Origin: Glaciimonas sp.
GTDB lineage: Bacteria; Pseudomonadota; Gammaproteobacteria; Burkholderiales; Burkholderiaceae
Length of the DNA stretch: 8,337 nt
NCBI GenBank assembly: GCA_014377145.1
Contig: JACMQE010000276.1
Location: forward strand, 1-8,337
Direction: 5' to 3'
The stretch's first letter is position 1, and every line of letters begins with the position of its first letter. The position numbers and the translations under genes are program-made. This document shows positions 6,849 to 8,337 of this stretch, in pieces. The notes under the pieces are model-generated. The model was not told where the DNA came from, ran no database searches, and saw only the letters and a program-made list of their open reading frames with translations.

Positions 6849-7598
6849 ATGAACAATCAACAATTACTGCGCTACTCACGCCATATCTTGCTAGACGACA
6901 TCGACATTCACGGTCAGGAAAAATTACTGACAGCGCACGCGCTTATTATCGGTGCAGGCGGATTAGGATCGCCCGCAGCTCTCTATCTCGCTTCCGCTGG
7001 CGTCGGCACTATCACGCTAGTTGATAATGACATAGTAGAGTTAACGAATTTACAACGCCAAATCCTGCATACTAGCGACCGCATTGGACAACTAAAAGTA
7101 CAATCAGCCCGCACCGCGCTAATCCAAATCAACCCCGGAGTAAAGGTCATCTGCATAGCCGAACGTGCCAACCAAAGCCGCTTAGACACACTTGTTACCA
7201 GAGCCGATGTCGCACTCGACTGCAGCGACAATTTCAATACTCGCCACGCCGTCAATCGCGCCTGCGTAGCACACAAAGTCCCCCTAGTATCCGGCGCAGC
7301 CATCCAATTCGACGGCCAAATCAGCGTATTCGACCCTCGCTCCCGAAGCTCCCCTTGCTATGCCTGCCTGTTCCCATCCGATCGTGAATTCGAAGAAGTT
7401 CAATGCGCCACCATGGGTGTCTTCGCACCACTAGTAGGTATCATCGGCAGCATGCAAGCAGCCGAAGCATTAAAGCTCATTATAGAAATTGGCACTTCGC
7501 TAGCGGGACAATTACTCATGCTGGATACGCGCACCATGGAGTGGATGCGAATCAATGTACCCCGAGATACAAATTGCCAAGTATGCGGAAAACATTAG
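6849..7598 (+). CDS. moeB: MoeB/ThiF-type adenylyltransferase (E1-like)
   Basis: E1-like enzyme that adenylates the C-terminal glycine of a ubiquitin-like sulfur carrier (MoaD for molybdopterin, or ThiS for thiazole) in the cytosol. The 249 residues equal E. coli MoeB and lack the C-terminal rhodanese found in some homologues. Visible motifs: LLRYSRHILL at the start (R8, R11), the nucleotide loop GAGGLGSP (36-42), TNLQRQ with R70, K83 in GQLKVQSA, and LDCSDNFNTR with D127. The zinc pairs are C170-x2-C173 and C243-x2-C246. C186 (VQCATMG) matches the conserved cysteine of MoeB and ThiF. The upstream TTG at 6819 would add ten unrelated residues, and family alignment favours the ATG at 6849, although no ribosome binding site is visible. 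No carrier-protein gene is nearby, so MoaD versus ThiS cannot be decided; a dual role is possible. It follows the ctpA terminator, so it is probably a separate unit or relies on read-through. Confidence 0.92.
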   Translation: MNNQQLLRYSRHILLDDIDIHGQEKLLTAHALIIGAGGLGSPAALYLASAGVGTITLVDNDIVELTNLQRQILHTSDRIGQLKVQSARTALIQINPGVKVICIAERANQSRLDTLVTRADVALDCSDNFNTRHAVNRACVAHKVPLVSGAAIQFDGQISVFDPRSRSSPCYACLFPSDREFEEVQCATMGVFAPLVGIIGSMQAAEALKLIIEIGTSLAGQLLMLDTRTMEWMRINVPRDTNCQVCGKH

Positions 7599-7670
7599 GC
7601 CCACCAAGTAACAGAAGCTATCAGTAATTTTAAAAATAACCTCAAAACACCAAGCTCTTGCTATTGCCGA

Positions 7671-7742
7671 CGCAGCCACATTTGAAGTTGACGTTGTTTT
7701 TGATCTTGCAAGCGCAGCCACTTTTAGCATTGAAGTTGACGT
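7671..7742 (+). repeat. Two imperfect direct repeat units
   Basis: CGCAGCCAC at 7671-7679 followed by TTGAAGTTGACGT (7682-7694) recurs as CGCAGCCAC at 7713-7721 followed by TTGAAGTTGACGT at 7730-7742. The inner spacer differs in length (two versus eight bases). The units start 42 bases apart. Confidence 0.7.
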
Positions 7743-7762
7743 ACCCTGTCAATAGTGCTGGA

Positions 7763-7860
7763 AAATTTTTCAGGCACTTGTCGGGCGGAGAAATTAGCTC
7801 GCCTTCGGCTCAAATATGTTCCACCACAATTCCTGACAAGTACCTGAACCTGAAAAATTT
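7763..7860. repeat. Long interrupted inverted repeat
   Basis: The left arm (7763-7785) reads AAATTTTTCAGG then CACTTGTCGGG. The reverse complement of the right arm (7832-7860) reads AAATTTTTCAGG, TTCAGG, then TACTTGTCAGG. The arms differ by two substitutions and a six-base duplication (TTCAGG) in the right arm. The 46-base centre includes a small GCC-TTC-GGC hairpin. The arrangement fits a miniature mobile or palindromic intergenic element, but no target-site duplication was identified. Confidence 0.7.
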
Positions 7861-7902
7861 GGGGCCCGCAGGGCAGCGATTTTTGCGGTCGCCTTTTCTT
7901 TG

Positions 7903-7936
7903 GTTACTTTATTTTGGCGAAGCAAAAGAAAGTAAC
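7903..7936. repeat. Palindromic hairpin element with GCGAAG loop
   Basis: GTTACTTT-A-TTTTG (7903-7916) pairs with CAAAA-G-AAAGTAAC (7923-7936) around the loop GCGAAG: 13 pairs with one A-G mismatch. Similar palindromes containing TTTTGGCGAAGCAAAAG are, from memory, common between genes in beta- and gammaproteobacteria. Lying between converging genes, it could also act as a bidirectional terminator, though neither side has a clean T-tract directly after the stem. Confidence 0.7.
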
Positions 7937-8019
7937 TAGCTGTAGGTCTACCACCGGCAAGCATCCACGGAGCACCAACCGTCTTAAATAACGACGACCG
8001 ATAAACTCCATCCTATAAA

Positions 8020-8337
<318 letters not shown>

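Larger units (their letters stand above)
7599..8019. other. Repeat-rich gene-free region between moeB and the ribH2-like gene
   Basis: This 421-base stretch lies between two convergent genes. It contains a short direct-repeat pair (7671-7742), a long interrupted inverted repeat (7763-7860) and a strong hairpin (7903-7936). The remaining sequence up to 8019 shows nothing I can name. A 93-codon open frame across 7658-7939 is explained by the repeats and is not called as a gene. Confidence 0.7.

Noticed and set aside
7671..7742. Possible CRISPR array
   Set aside because: There are only two imperfect units, with internal spacers of two and eight bases, no regular spacer-repeat pattern and no cas genes.
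7658..7939. Open frame of 93 codons after moeB
   Set aside because: It runs through the inverted repeat and the hairpin, has no ribosome binding site or recognisable domain, and its translation is explained by the repeat sequence. Such frames are typical spurious calls over intergenic repeats.

Overview
The window reads as a piece of a betaproteobacterial chromosome, most likely Burkholderiales and probably close to Oxalobacteraceae. The evidence is the residue-level character of SecB, the SH3 protein, GpmA and the EnvC/CtpA pair, together with the gene order. Base composition looks close to balanced by eye (not computed), which would be low for that order. Genus is not determinable from the sequence alone.

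Layout. Positions 1-494 (minus strand) hold the 5' half of gpsA, broken by two frameshifts and running off the left edge. A 204-base gap (495-698) holds no gene but contains a short repeat-like segment. Next on the minus strand come an exported two-domain SH3 protein (699-1160), secB (1318-1833), grxC (2065-2328) and a membrane-anchored rhodanese (2345-2746). A compact divergent promoter region (2747-2869) separates these from a plus-strand operon: gpmA (2870-3616), an EnvC-like LytM protein (3628-5232) and a CtpA-type S41 protease (5236-6747). A good intrinsic terminator closes that operon at 6778-6810. A MoeB/ThiF-type adenylyltransferase follows (6849-7598). The rest is a repeat-rich, gene-free stretch (7599-8019) and a minus-strand type II lumazine synthase gene (ribH2-like, from 8020 to the right edge), which is frameshifted at a run of eight C (G on the coding strand).

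Function. The rhodanese-grxC-secB-gpsA block and the adjoining phosphoglycerate mutase-envC-ctpA block match a gene neighbourhood well known from gammaproteobacteria (E. coli yibN-grxC-secB-gpsA beside gpmM-envC). Here the mutase slot is taken by the cofactor-dependent enzyme. The genes cover sulfur/redox handling (rhodanese, glutaredoxin), secretory chaperoning (SecB), glycolysis (GpmA), envelope remodelling and cell separation (EnvC-like, CtpA, perhaps the SH3 protein) and cofactor sulfur transfer (MoeB/ThiF).

I see no CRISPR array, transposase, toxin-antitoxin pair, phage module or unfamiliar multi-gene system. The points most worth checking are the three homopolymer-associated frameshifts confined to the two end genes, the composite repeat cluster at 7671-7940, the overlapping divergent promoters, and a degenerate repeat-like stretch near 548-582.
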